From Xanthobacter oligotrophicus (GTDB taxonomy: Bacteria > Pseudomonadota > Alphaproteobacteria > Rhizobiales > Xanthobacteraceae): 64,000 nt of DNA. Of the stretch, positions 1-8,345 are shown piece after piece. The position numbers were made by a program, and so were the translations under genes. Each line of letters starts with the position of its first letter. Within the stretch, counting starts at the first letter, position 1. The notes beneath the pieces are model-generated. The model worked only from the letters and a program-made list of their open reading frames with translations, was not told the DNA's origin and ran no database searches. The stretch lies in contig NZ_VTTL01000008.1 of NCBI RefSeq assembly GCF_008364685.1, positions 1-64,000 of the forward strand, read 5' to 3'.

Positions 1-477
1 GAGGAGGGCCAGGGCTTCAAATATATCCTCACCGGCCTCAATGCCGAGCGCACGCTGATCGCGGCCGAGTGCATCGGCGACGGCTACTGGTTCATCGACA
101 AGGTTTCCGCCTACGCCCGCGAGCGCGTGGTGTTCGGCCGGCCCATCGGCCAGAACCAGGGGGTGCAATTCCCCATCGCGGAAAGCTTCATCGAGGTGGA
201 GGCGGCGAACCTCATGCGCTTCGAGGCCTGCCGGCTCTATGATGCCCACCAGCCCTGCGGGACCCAGGCCAACATGGCGAAATACCTCGCCGCCAAGGCC
301 TCCTGGGAAGCCGCCAACGCCTGCCTCCAGTTCCATGGCGGCTTCGGCTTCGCCTGCGAGTACGACGTGGAGCGCAAGTTCCGCGAGACGCGGCTCTACC
401 AGGTGGCCCCGATCTCCACCAATCTCATCCTGAGCTATGTGGCCGAGCACGTGCTCGGCCTGCCGAGGTCCTTCTGA
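1..477 (+). CDS. Acyl-CoA dehydrogenase, C-terminal part (5' end outside window)
   Basis: The frame is open from base 1 and ends in TGA at 475-477, leaving about 158 residues of the C-terminal half of an acyl-CoA dehydrogenase. The segment covers the end of the middle beta domain and the C-terminal four-helix bundle. Family marks are the arginine-rich helix with RVVFGRPIGQNQGVQFPIAE and the QFHGGFGFACEYDVER stretch that contacts FAD and CoA, followed by the usual FRETRLYQVAP segment. The enzyme would oxidise an acyl-CoA to the 2-enoyl-CoA with electron-transfer flavoprotein as acceptor. The hydratase gene starts one base after its stop, so the two are very probably cotranscribed. The substrate cannot be read from this fragment. 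Confidence 0.9.
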   Translation, partial: EEGQGFKYILTGLNAERTLIAAECIGDGYWFIDKVSAYARERVVFGRPIGQNQGVQFPIAESFIEVEAANLMRFEACRLYDAHQPCGTQANMAKYLAAKASWEAANACLQFHGGFGFACEYDVERKFRETRLYQVAPISTNLILSYVAEHVLGLPRSF

Positions 478-478
478 C

Positions 479-1333
479 ATGACCGGGACACCCGAACTGG
501 ACATCGACCACCTGCGGACCTGGATCGCCCGCGAGGATATCGGCACCGAGGCGGTGGACCCGGCGCTGGTTCGCCGCTTCCGCGCCACCTTCGGCGAAGA
601 GCCCGGAAACCCGGCGGACGGTGAGGTGGCGCCGCGGCTGCTGCACTGGTGCCTCGCCCAGCCGACGGTTCCCTCCCACGGGCTCGGTCCGGACGGCCAC
701 CCGGCGCGCGGCGGCTTCCTGCCGCCGGTGCCGCTGCCCCGACGCATGTGGGCGGGCGGGCGCTTCGCGTTCATCGACGACCTAAGGGTCGGCGATACCA
801 TGCGCCGGGTGTCGCGGGTCGAAGACCTGTCCGTGAAGGAGGGCCGCACCGGCACGTTGTGCTTCGTGACGGTGAAGCACGAGATCGAGGCCGGCGGTCG
901 GACGGTGCTGACCGAGATCCAGGACATCGTCTATCGCGGCCTCGATGCCGGCGACGCGCCGAAGAAGGCACCCACGCCTGCGGCCGAAGGACGGCACCGG
1001 CGCCAGATCGTGCCCTCGGCACCCTTGCTGTTCCGCTATTCGGCGCTGACCTTCAACGGCCACCGCATCCACTACGATCACCCCTATGTCACCCAGGTGG
1101 AGGGCTATCCCGGCCTGGTGGTGCATGGCCCGCTCCTGGCGACGCAGCTCTACCGCTATGCGGCGGAGCTGGGCGGCCGCCCCCCGGCCCGGTTCTCCTT
1201 CCGCGGCCTGTCGCCCCTCTTCGACAATGCCCCCTACGTCCTCCATGCGGAGGACGGGCCGAACGGGACGCTGAAGCTGTGGACGGCCACCAACGGCGGC
1301 CCGGTGGCAATGGCCGCAGAGGCGCAGTGGTAG
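479..1333 (+). CDS. MaoC/HTD2-type acyl-CoA hydratase (mesaconyl-C4-CoA or itaconyl-CoA hydratase-like)
   Basis: This 284-residue protein has a FAS1-type dehydratase N-terminal half and a hot-dog C-terminal half with the hydratase-2-like stretch RYSALTFNGHRIHYDHPY (roughly residues 185-203), where the conserved Asp and His are catalytic in relatives. Length and arrangement match 3-methylfumaryl/mesaconyl-C4-CoA and itaconyl-CoA hydratases. I chose ATG 479 because it follows the acyl-CoA dehydrogenase stop by one base; an upstream in-frame start at 437 would lie inside that gene. It would hydrate an unsaturated acyl-CoA made by the dehydrogenase. The exact substrate is uncertain. Confidence 0.8.
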   Translation: MTGTPELDIDHLRTWIAREDIGTEAVDPALVRRFRATFGEEPGNPADGEVAPRLLHWCLAQPTVPSHGLGPDGHPARGGFLPPVPLPRRMWAGGRFAFIDDLRVGDTMRRVSRVEDLSVKEGRTGTLCFVTVKHEIEAGGRTVLTEIQDIVYRGLDAGDAPKKAPTPAAEGRHRRQIVPSAPLLFRYSALTFNGHRIHYDHPYVTQVEGYPGLVVHGPLLATQLYRYAAELGGRPPARFSFRGLSPLFDNAPYVLHAEDGPNGTLKLWTATNGGPVAMAAEAQW

Positions 1334-1350
1334 TGCGCGATCCGGGAGGC

Positions 1351-1407
1351 TCCAAAGTCTGCGGATCCAAGTCTGCGGATCCAAGTCTGTGGCTCCAAGT
1401 CTGCGGC
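1351..1407. repeat. Four-copy tandem repeat, 14-15 bp unit
   Basis: Four head-to-tail copies of a unit close to TCCAAGTCTGCGGA occupy 1351-1365, 1366-1379, 1380-1393 and 1394-1407. Copy 1 has one extra A, and copies 3 and 4 differ by one or two bases. It sits in the convergent gap between the hydratase gene and the outer-membrane protein gene. It has the form of a minisatellite that could vary in copy number; no function is apparent. Confidence 0.9.
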
Positions 1408-1418
1408 AAACCTCCTGC

Positions 1419-1448
1419 GGACCATCGCCCCGAACAGGGCGATGGTCC
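1419..1448. terminator. Perfect 12-bp hairpin between convergent genes
   Basis: GGACCATCGCCC (1419-1430) and GGGCGATGGTCC (1437-1448) are exact reverse complements around a six-base loop. The hairpin lies eight bases past the stop of the minus-strand outer-membrane gene and 85 bases past the plus-strand hydratase stop. It can serve both directions. There is no strong T-run on either side, so intrinsic termination is plausible but not proven. Confidence 0.6.
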
Positions 1449-1455
1449 CCCGAGC

Positions 1456-2340
1456 CTAAAAGACCTGAAGCAGGCGAACCGTGCCGCGGAACGCTTCGGG
1501 AAAGCCCCCCGAGGTGGCGACATCGCGCTGGACCAGCCCCAGCACCTGGAACGTCGGCGTGATGAACTTGGACAGCTCGAACCGCACCTGCGAGCGCTCG
1601 GTCTCATTCCCGGTGGGCACCCCGGCCAGATATTCGGTACCGCCCCAGAACTGGGAATAGCCGACCGCGGCCGACCAGGTGGGAGCAAAGGCGTAGGAGA
1701 GCCACGCCTGGAGCTGATAGGTGGGGTCTTGCGACAGGGTCTGCGTGCCGTTGCCCGCCCTCCCATTATCGCCATACCAGATGGCGTCGCCGGTGAGCTG
1801 GAGCGCGACGCCGTTGGTGAGGCCCTGGTACCAGCCGGCCTGCAGGTCCAGCTTCCAGCGGTTCTCGCCCAGGTTCAGCACGTCACCTGCGCTGTATTGG
1901 CCAACGGGCAGGAACAGATACGGCATGATGCCGATATAGGTCTGCGTCGCCTTGTTGTTCACCACCCAGACCGTGGTCGCGAGGATGGGATCGCCGAGGC
2001 CGGCGGCGGCCTCGAACGGGGCGCCACCGAGCCGGCCGTTGTAGAGCGTGCCGGCCGGGATGAGCACCTGCGGCGCCACCGTGAAGCCGCCGATGTCGAA
2101 GTAATGCACGTAGCGCAGGATGTTGACGTAAGAATCAAGACCGGTGCCGTTGGAGATGGTCTGTCCCGAGGCGCTCACATATTCGTCGCGGGTCGCATAC
2201 TGGCTGTAGAAAACCAGCAGGTTGGTGCCGGCGGGCGCAGGCAGGTAGTCGCCGGAATTCACGTCGGCAGCCCAGGCCGGAGAGCCGGCGAGCATGGCGC
2301 AGAAGACGGCGAGGACGATGTCCTTGAACGAACGGATCAT
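1456..2340 (-). CDS. MetA-pathway-of-phenol-degradation-type outer membrane protein
   Basis: This 294-residue protein starts at ATG 2340 behind a good ribosome site (GGAGGAAAC) and opens with a Sec signal peptide ending near SPAWAAD. The mature part is rich in alternating aromatic strands and glycine, with segments such as YFDIGGFTVAPQVLIPAGTLYN and a C-terminal Phe (VRLLQVF), all typical of an outer-membrane beta-barrel. It fits the Phenol_MetA_deg/SphA-type family, often encoded beside aromatic or solvent degradation genes and thought to help uptake of hydrophobic substrates. It lies downstream of, and in the same direction as, the carboxylase operon with 142 bp between. That gap has no clear promoter, so it may be the last gene of that operon. 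Confidence 0.75.
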   Translation of the reverse strand: MIRSFKDIVLAVFCAMLAGSPAWAADVNSGDYLPAPAGTNLLVFYSQYATRDEYVSASGQTISNGTGLDSYVNILRYVHYFDIGGFTVAPQVLIPAGTLYNGRLGGAPFEAAAGLGDPILATTVWVVNNKATQTYIGIMPYLFLPVGQYSAGDVLNLGENRWKLDLQAGWYQGLTNGVALQLTGDAIWYGDNGRAGNGTQTLSQDPTYQLQAWLSYAFAPTWSAAVGYSQFWGGTEYLAGVPTGNETERSQVRFELSKFITPTFQVLGLVQRDVATSGGFPEAFRGTVRLLQVF

Positions 2341-2482
2341 GTTTCCTCCGGAATGATTTTTGGGTGATGGGCGGCCTTGGCGCGCCGCGCTGGTCCGCGC
2401 GCCCCGCAGGCGCACGGACATGGAGCCTCCTGCCCCGGCCGGGCGTGGGCCACGGTCCGGGGTCGCTGGCGGACGGGGTGGC

Positions 2483-3325
2483 TCAGGCCCGGAGCCGGGC
2501 GAGCTGTTGGAGCACGGTTTCCGGCTCTGCCCCCTCGGGGATCTCGGCGAAGTAGAACTGGCCGCCACCGAGCGCGGCGAGCGGCCCGCCGCTCCACAGG
2601 TCCCGGCTCACGTCGAGGCCGAGGGCGAAGTCCCCACCCTCGACCGGCTCGGTGCTGATGAGGGTGTCGAGCTCGTGGGTGGCGCCCCCGTCACGCCCGC
2701 GCAAGGCCAGGCCCCAGCGATAATGCCGGGCGACGTTCACCAGTGGCCGGCTCGCGTCCATGTCGCCGTCTTCGGCCGCCTGGTCCTCCTCCAGCAGCAG
2801 CCCGCCGATGGGAAGGGCCGAGACCACGCGCACGAGGTCCGCCATGTACATGGCGGCACTCTCGACCATGTCGGCGTCGATCGGGACACCCTCCCGCCCG
2901 GCGAAGGCGGCGGCCTCGGCGAGCCAGCGCCGGGGGGCGGGCGCGGCGAGCACCAGCGGCGCCTGCCCGCGCAGGCTCGCCGCCACTGCCTCCACCACCT
3001 CCGCCAGCAGCCGGCGGGGGCCTTCCTCCTCCAGCATGCGCTTGAGGGGGAAGGCGGCGCGGGATTTCGCCGCCATCTGCGTCTTCAGGGCAGGATGCCG
3101 CCCCACCCAGGAGCGGTAGAGATCACCCACGTCCACCACGCCCACGTCCGGCCGCAGCAGGCCATGGGCCTGGGTGAAGAAGGAGAGATAGCGCGGCGCG
3201 CTCTCCCAAGGGTCACCCTCCTCCCCGAGCAGAAGGCGCCGGGCATAGCCCGACGACTTCAGCCAGACCCTGAGCCCGGGCGCGCCGGACGGACGCGGCA
3301 GGGCATCCACGAGCCGTGGGCTCAT
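2483..3325 (-). CDS. apc5: Acetophenone carboxylase epsilon-like subunit (Apc5-like)
   Basis: This 280-residue protein (about 30 kDa) is the last of the five carboxylase-type genes. Its ATG overlaps the stop of the HyuB-like gene by four bases (ATGA), indicating translational coupling. I recognise no standard catalytic motif; the assignment rests on position and size. In Aromatoleum aromaticum the fifth gene of the acetophenone carboxylase operon encodes a roughly 34-kDa subunit that associates loosely and is needed for activity. The sequence looks soluble, with no signal peptide or membrane segment. If the operon were a three-subunit acetone carboxylase this gene would have no counterpart, so its presence is a main argument for the Apc type. 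Confidence 0.6.
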   Translation of the reverse strand: MSPRLVDALPRPSGAPGLRVWLKSSGYARRLLLGEEGDPWESAPRYLSFFTQAHGLLRPDVGVVDVGDLYRSWVGRHPALKTQMAAKSRAAFPLKRMLEEEGPRRLLAEVVEAVAASLRGQAPLVLAAPAPRRWLAEAAAFAGREGVPIDADMVESAAMYMADLVRVVSALPIGGLLLEEDQAAEDGDMDASRPLVNVARHYRWGLALRGRDGGATHELDTLISTEPVEGGDFALGLDVSRDLWSGGPLAALGGGQFYFAEIPEGAEPETVLQQLARLRA

Positions 3326-5598
3326 TGCTTCTCGCCCCCCATGGCGCCGACGGCGGCAAGACGGGCCTCAAGCTCGGCGATGCGCACATCCTTGGGATGC
3401 GGCATGTAGTTGGGGCGCGGGGTTTCAGCTTCGCGGGTCTTTTCGGGGCTGCCCATGTAGAGGGTTTGGACATCATCGCCCCACGCGCCGAAATACTGCA
3501 GGTGGGTCGGCGGCGTGGGCTTGCTCCAGTGCTTCACGAACTCCGAATAGGGCTTGGAGCGTGCGATGCGCGCCTTGCGCTCGGCGGCGCGCGCCTCTTC
3601 GGTCGCCGTCTCGTCGATGGCGAGGGTCTCTGGGTCGAATGCCACCTTGTAAGTGCGGGCGGCCACCGCGGGGGAGATGAGGCCCTCCTCGATGTCCTTG
3701 ATGACACCCCTGGGGTCGCGCTCCAGCAGATCGCCGTAGCCGGCACCGGCCCCCTGCGAGATCATGAACAGCTCGCCGCGCTTCGAGATTTCAAAGCCCA
3801 TGCCCATGTGGTGGGTGGTGTAGCTGGCGCCCTCGAAGGGCTGCTCGTTCATGATCTCCTCGATGGAGTGCTTGAACTTCTCCGGCGTGTTGAGCAGCAC
3901 GTCATAGACATCCACACCCTTCACCTTGGACAGCGGATAGCAGCCGCAGGCATAGCCGCCGAACAGGCCCTGGAGCGGCGGAATCTTGGCGCCCTGACAC
4001 ACGGTCATGAAGCCCCATTGCTCACTGTCCTTGGTGGCCACCATCATGGTGTAGCCCTGGCCACCGCGATACTTACCGGGAGCGATGGCGTCCCGCGTCA
4101 TCTTCTTGGACACCAGCTGGAGGAAGGGCACCTCCTCCTCGTTCAGCTCCTGCTCGCCGATGTCGGCCATGGTGGCGAAGATGGGGGCGAGGGCATGCTC
4201 GCCGTCCCGGTCCACGGTGGCGCCGGCGCCCATGCCGTTGAGGTCGGCGCAAAGGTTGCCGAGGGTCTCGCCGTGCTGGGACACACCGCCCCACACGAAG
4301 GTATTGATCATGTTGAAGGTGGGCGCGTGCACCTTGGTGAACTTCTCGGGGCAGGAATAGAGGAACTTCGCCACCGCATGCTGGCCCGCCGTAAAGCCCG
4401 TGAAGATGGACATCAGGCTCTGCGAATTGGGCGCGTCATAGGAGCAGTTGACGATGGAATGGGGGTCAGTGATGACCTCGATGGGGGCGAAGGCCGCCTG
4501 GCCGCGCGGCAGGTCCGGCCACACGTAGCACAGGAACACCTGCGCCAGCATGCCCTTGAGACCGGCGACGATGGTATTGGTGGCGCGGTTGGTGAATTCC
4601 GGCGCGGAGCCGCGGAAATCGAAGATCAGCCGGTCGCCCGTCTTGGTGAGCTTGCAGTTGATCTTCACCACGCAATTCTCGCGCAGGGTCGAATCCTGGA
4701 TGATGTAGGTGCGCACCGTCATGTCCGGCCACTCGGAAATGCGGCGCTTCACCTCGGCGCGGACGTTCTCCATGGTGAGGCGCAGGGTGGAGACGAGGGC
4801 CTCCGGGCCGTCGGTGTTCAGCGTCTCCTCGATGCGCTGCTTGATGCGCAGGCAGGCGAACAGCTTCACCTTCATGTCTTCATATTGCAGCTTGGGCTCG
4901 CGCACCGAATTCTGCAGGAAGGTGAGGATATCGCGCTTGATCTGGTAGTTTTCAACCACCTTGAAGGGCGACATCTTGAGCCCTTCGTCCGAGGGGCTTT
5001 CCGCCATGGAAGGCATGCCGCCCGGCTCGATGGCGCCGTTCTCGCCCTCGTGCACGGTGGAGGCCACCCAGCACACGAGCTTGCCCTGGTGGAAGATGGG
5101 CAGGATCATCGACTGGTCGGTGTTGTGGACGTTGCCGTAGCGGCTGTCGTTGTGGATGAAGCCGTCGCCCTCGCGCACCCCGACGGTGGGGTCGTTGATC
5201 CAGTTCTTGATGATGAACTTGATGGGGTGGTGCACCAGCGCCGAAAAGATCAGCACGCCGCCGGCGGACGCAATGGCAAGGTCACCGGAGGCCGAATACA
5301 CGCCGGTGATCACGTCGCCCCACTTGGCGCCGGGGGCGGCGCCCATCTGCTCCACCATCTCGTAGCCTTCGTCGCAGCCGGCCTGGATGCGATCGCGGAT
5401 CTTGGCGATGATGTGGCTGTCGGCCACCTTGGCCACGGCCTCTTCCTCGTCCGCCGAACGCGGCATGAGGTCGTGGTTCTGCATGATCTCGGGGTCGGGG
5501 CCGAGGAACAAGGTGGTGTCGTTCAGGAACTTCCTGACCAGGGCGGCCTCTTCGGCGCTGGGCAGCTTGCCACGGCCGGCGATGCTCATGTCGTTCAT
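3322..5598 (-). CDS. apc4: HyuB-type large carboxylase subunit (Apc4-like)
   Basis: This 758-residue protein belongs to the hydantoinase B/oxoprolinase family, which includes the alpha subunit of acetone carboxylase and Apc4 of acetophenone carboxylase. Known family members carry the metal-dependent carboxylation centre. Family-like stretches are HPIKFIIKNWINDPTVGVRE near residue 125, IFDFRGSAPEFTNRATNT near 325 and the glycine-rich APGKYRGGQGYTMMV near 505. ATG 5598 follows a strong GGGAGGA site eight bases upstream; upstream extension is unsupported. It couples to the following gene by a 4-bp overlap. It would take the enol-phosphate or activated ketone and CO2/bicarbonate to form the beta-keto acid. 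The ketone is not readable from sequence. Confidence 0.75.
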   Translation of the reverse strand: MNDMSIAGRGKLPSAEEAALVRKFLNDTTLFLGPDPEIMQNHDLMPRSADEEEAVAKVADSHIIAKIRDRIQAGCDEGYEMVEQMGAAPGAKWGDVITGVYSASGDLAIASAGGVLIFSALVHHPIKFIIKNWINDPTVGVREGDGFIHNDSRYGNVHNTDQSMILPIFHQGKLVCWVASTVHEGENGAIEPGGMPSMAESPSDEGLKMSPFKVVENYQIKRDILTFLQNSVREPKLQYEDMKVKLFACLRIKQRIEETLNTDGPEALVSTLRLTMENVRAEVKRRISEWPDMTVRTYIIQDSTLRENCVVKINCKLTKTGDRLIFDFRGSAPEFTNRATNTIVAGLKGMLAQVFLCYVWPDLPRGQAAFAPIEVITDPHSIVNCSYDAPNSQSLMSIFTGFTAGQHAVAKFLYSCPEKFTKVHAPTFNMINTFVWGGVSQHGETLGNLCADLNGMGAGATVDRDGEHALAPIFATMADIGEQELNEEEVPFLQLVSKKMTRDAIAPGKYRGGQGYTMMVATKDSEQWGFMTVCQGAKIPPLQGLFGGYACGCYPLSKVKGVDVYDVLLNTPEKFKHSIEEIMNEQPFEGASYTTHHMGMGFEISKRGELFMISQGAGAGYGDLLERDPRGVIKDIEEGLISPAVAARTYKVAFDPETLAIDETATEEARAAERKARIARSKPYSEFVKHWSKPTPPTHLQYFGAWGDDVQTLYMGSPEKTREAETPRPNYMPHPKDVRIAELEARLAAVGAMGGEKQ

Positions 5599-5648
5599 GG
5601 ATTTATCCTCCCGGATTATCTCAGGTGATCGCAGCGCCAAAAGGCGTG

Positions 5649-5673
5649 CTCTCCCCGCGCGGGGCGGGGAGAG
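5649..5673 (-). other. Intercistronic hairpin between apc3-like and apc4-like genes
   Basis: CTCTCCCCGC (5649-5658) and GCGGGGAGAG (5664-5673) pair perfectly around five bases, in the 83-bp gap between the HyuA-like stop and the HyuB-like start. There is no T-run, and the next gene has its own strong ribosome site. I read it as an mRNA processing, stability or partial-termination element rather than an operon end. Confidence 0.55.
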
Positions 5674-5681
5674 AAATGGCG

Positions 5682-7838
5682 TCAGTGCGTGGTGGCGGGG
5701 ACCTTGGCGCGCAGGAACCAGGAGGCGCCCTGCTTCGCCGCCACGAAGCTCCAGCCCGGATTGACCAGGAAGGTGGTCACCTCCGAGGCGATGATGGCCG
5801 GCCCCTCGATCTGGACACCTGGACCGATGTCGGCGCGGCTCCACACCGGCGTCTCCAGCGGGCCGTCCTGGCCCACGAAGTGGCACACGCGGCTCGCCGC
5901 GGGCGGCGGCGGCGCCTTGCGCTCACGCTCCGGCACCGGCTTGATGTCGTCGAACTGCACGGTCTCGTGCTGGACATAGGCGGCGATGCGGATGGTATTG
6001 ATGCGGATGCCCGCCTCCGGCGCCTGCGAGCCCTCGCCGAAGCGCTTGCCGTAGTCCGCCGAGAATTGGGAGATGATGGCGAGCACGTCCGCCGGGCCGT
6101 CCACCGCGTGCTTCTCGATCACCGCCGTGGTCTGCACCAGCTGGTTGCCGTAGCGCATGTCCAGTTCGAGGTTGTGGCGGATGTCGGCGGGCGGAACGCC
6201 CTGGCGCAGCAGGTCCTGGGTGCCGCGCTCCTTCAGGTCGGCGACGATGGCGTTGAAGCGGTCATAGTCGTCGAACAGGGCGCGGGTGTTGCTGTCGTAC
6301 AGCACCATGTAGAGCGACTGCTCATGGATATGGAGCTGGTGCATGTTGCCGGCGCCAACCGCCGAGAACACCGAGGAGAGCGGCGGGGCCAGGATGCGGT
6401 CGATGTTGAGGTTCTGGGCGATGCCGCAGCAGTGCAGCGGGCCGTTGCCGCCATAGGCGAGCATGGTGAAGTCCTTGGGGTCGTAGCCCCGGGCGCGCAG
6501 CTCGGTGAACAGGCCGTTGGCCATGTTGTCGTCCACCTTCTCGCGGATCAGCAGCGCCGCCTCGATCACCGAGCAATCAAGCTCGTCGCACAGGGTATCC
6601 TCGATGGCCGACCTCGCCCGGCGCGGGTTGAGCGGAATGGAGCCGCCCGCATAGTTCGACGGGTCGAGATAGCCGAGCAAAAGGTCGGCGTCGGTCACGG
6701 TGGGCCGCATGCCGCCCCGATCGTAGCAGGCGGGGCCGGGGTCGGAGCCGGCGCTCTCGGGCCCGCACTTCACGGTCTTGTACATGCGGTCATAGGAGGC
6801 AATGGAGCCCCCGCCGGCGCCCAGCGTCACCAGATGCACCATGGGCACCGAGACCAGCCAGCGGTCGATGACGGGGTTGAAGTCATAGTGCTTCACGCCG
6901 CCGTCCACCACGATGCCGATGTCGTAGCTGGTGCCGCCCATGTCGGTGGCCACCACATTGCCGAGCCCGGTGAGCATGGCGAGATGCTCGGAGGCGCCAA
7001 TGCCGGAGACCGGGCCGGAATGGATGGTCTGCAACGCGTCGGTGGAGTTGAGCTGCGCCATGCCGCCGGAATTGTGGATCACCAGCATGGGCTTGTCGTA
7101 GCGATGGGCCCGCAGGTTCTGCTCCAGCGCCGAGAGCGCGTGGTACATGGTGGAGTGCAGGTAGCCGTCCACGATGGCCGAGGTGGCGCGGACATACTCG
7201 CCTTTGCGCCCCGCCACCTGGTGGGACAGGATGACCGGGATGGCGCCGAGCAGGTGGGAGGGATACTCCTCGAGGATGATCTCCTCGATGCGCTGCTCGT
7301 GCGCGGGGTTCACCACGGCGTTCACCAGCGCCACCACGATGATCTGGGCGCCGCGGTTCACCAACTCACGGATCTGGGTGCGCACGTCCTCCTCGTCGAG
7401 GGGCATGACGCGCTTGCCCTGGAAATCGAGCCGCTCGCGCACGCCACGGATCATGTGCGCCTCCACCAGCGGATCCGGGCGCTTGGCGTTGGGCATGTCC
7501 TGCTGGCCGAGATTGTCCAGCCCCTCGCCATAGCCGCGGGCGCGGCTGAGCGGCACGGTGGCCTCGTAGCCGGCGGTCACCAGCATGCCGATCCGGGGGC
7601 CCTTGTGCTCGATGAGCGCGTTGGTGCCGAGGGTGGTGGCATAGCGCACGCTGTCCACGGCGCTGAGGATCTCTTCAAGCTGGAGCCCCAGCACGTTGCA
7701 GGCCTTGCCGAGGGCCTCGTTGAAACCCATGGCGAGGTTGTGGTGGGTGGTGAGGGCCTTGGCCTCGATATACTGCTGGTCCCAGACCACGAAGCAGTCG
7801 GTGAAGGTACCACCGATGTCCACGGAGACGCGTTTCAT
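5682..7838 (-). CDS. apc3: HyuA-type ATP-binding carboxylase subunit (Apc3-like)
   Basis: This 718-residue protein starts at ATG 7838 after GGGAGGACAC. It opens with the actin/ASKHA phosphate-1 loop VDIGGTFTDCFV, and later has the TDMGGTSYDIGIV loop near residue 290, both diagnostic of HyuA-type ATP-binding subunits. In acetone and acetophenone carboxylases such subunits hydrolyse ATP to activate the ketone and bicarbonate. Size (about 78 kDa) and order match Apc3. It is one of two HyuA paralogues in the operon, a feature of the five-subunit enzyme; acetone carboxylase has one. Gaps of 103 bp before and 83 bp after hold perfect hairpins. Confidence 0.78.
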   Translation of the reverse strand: MKRVSVDIGGTFTDCFVVWDQQYIEAKALTTHHNLAMGFNEALGKACNVLGLQLEEILSAVDSVRYATTLGTNALIEHKGPRIGMLVTAGYEATVPLSRARGYGEGLDNLGQQDMPNAKRPDPLVEAHMIRGVRERLDFQGKRVMPLDEEDVRTQIRELVNRGAQIIVVALVNAVVNPAHEQRIEEIILEEYPSHLLGAIPVILSHQVAGRKGEYVRATSAIVDGYLHSTMYHALSALEQNLRAHRYDKPMLVIHNSGGMAQLNSTDALQTIHSGPVSGIGASEHLAMLTGLGNVVATDMGGTSYDIGIVVDGGVKHYDFNPVIDRWLVSVPMVHLVTLGAGGGSIASYDRMYKTVKCGPESAGSDPGPACYDRGGMRPTVTDADLLLGYLDPSNYAGGSIPLNPRRARSAIEDTLCDELDCSVIEAALLIREKVDDNMANGLFTELRARGYDPKDFTMLAYGGNGPLHCCGIAQNLNIDRILAPPLSSVFSAVGAGNMHQLHIHEQSLYMVLYDSNTRALFDDYDRFNAIVADLKERGTQDLLRQGVPPADIRHNLELDMRYGNQLVQTTAVIEKHAVDGPADVLAIISQFSADYGKRFGEGSQAPEAGIRINTIRIAAYVQHETVQFDDIKPVPERERKAPPPPAASRVCHFVGQDGPLETPVWSRADIGPGVQIEGPAIIASEVTTFLVNPGWSFVAAKQGASWFLRAKVPATTH

Positions 7839-7896
7839 GTGTCCTCCCTGAGGATGCTGGCGGGCGCGTTGCGCCGCATTCGTTTTGCTGTGGGGA

Positions 7897-7932
7897 GGTG
7901 CCGCCGCTCTCCGCGCGGGGATGGGCGGCACC
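7897..7932 (-). other. Intercistronic hairpin between apc2-like and apc3-like genes
   Basis: GGTGCCGCC (7897-7905) is the exact reverse complement of GGCGGCACC (7924-7932), with an 18-base loop, inside the 103-bp gap between the small-subunit stop and the next start. No T-run follows. It probably affects message stability or the relative yield of upstream and downstream subunits. Confidence 0.5.
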
Positions 7933-7941
7933 GTCGGGGTT

Positions 7942-8340
7942 TCAGTGTCCGTGGCCGTCGTCACGCACCACGGCCGGGCCGGCATAGGGTGCCGCCGCCT
8001 CGCCGCGGGCGGCCCATTGGGCCTTGAGCGCATCGAGATCGACTTCCATGTCGTGGAGCGGCGGGTGGCCGGGCACGGCATATTCGGTCTCGACCTGGGT
8101 GCCGCAGCTGGGGCAGCAATATTCGAGGATGCGCACCCATTCCGGGTCGGGACTGAAAGTGAAGCGATACTTGTCCGGATCGAGGATCGGCGGATGGATC
8201 TCGCGCGGGTCACGATCGTGGACCAGAAGGCCTTCTTTGTAGTTGCCCCGGGCCGGCGCGATCTCGTGATCGCACACGCGGCATTCCCACCTCTCCGACT
8301 TCAGGTCGATGCGGAGATATTCGGTCATGGCGACTTTCAT
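7942..8340 (-). CDS. apc2: Small zinc-ribbon carboxylase subunit (acetone carboxylase gamma family, Apc2-like)
   Basis: This 132-residue protein of about 15 kDa has two cysteine pairs, CRVC near residue 20 and CCPSC near residue 80, suited to structural zinc. The fold family is the acetone carboxylase gamma subunit, which also contains Apc2 of acetophenone carboxylase. I chose ATG 8340, about ten bases after GGGAGG. A TTG at 8349 is also in frame, but it lies almost on the ribosome site and overlaps the preceding stop. The length of about 15 kDa fits Apc2 better than the larger gamma subunit of Xanthobacter acetone carboxylase. Confidence 0.78.
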   Translation of the reverse strand: MKVAMTEYLRIDLKSERWECRVCDHEIAPARGNYKEGLLVHDRDPREIHPPILDPDKYRFTFSPDPEWVRILEYCCPSCGTQVETEYAVPGHPPLHDMEVDLDALKAQWAARGEAAAPYAGPAVVRDDGHGH

Positions 8341-8345
8341 TTTCT

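Noticed and set aside
437-479. Hydratase start at 437
   Set aside because: It would overlap the acyl-CoA dehydrogenase end by 41 bases with no ribosome site, whereas ATG 479 follows that stop directly.
3316-5628. Long plus-strand open frame of about 770 codons opposite the HyuB-like gene
   Set aside because: A by-product of high GC third positions; the opposite strand encodes a recognisable family with ribosome site and coupled neighbours.
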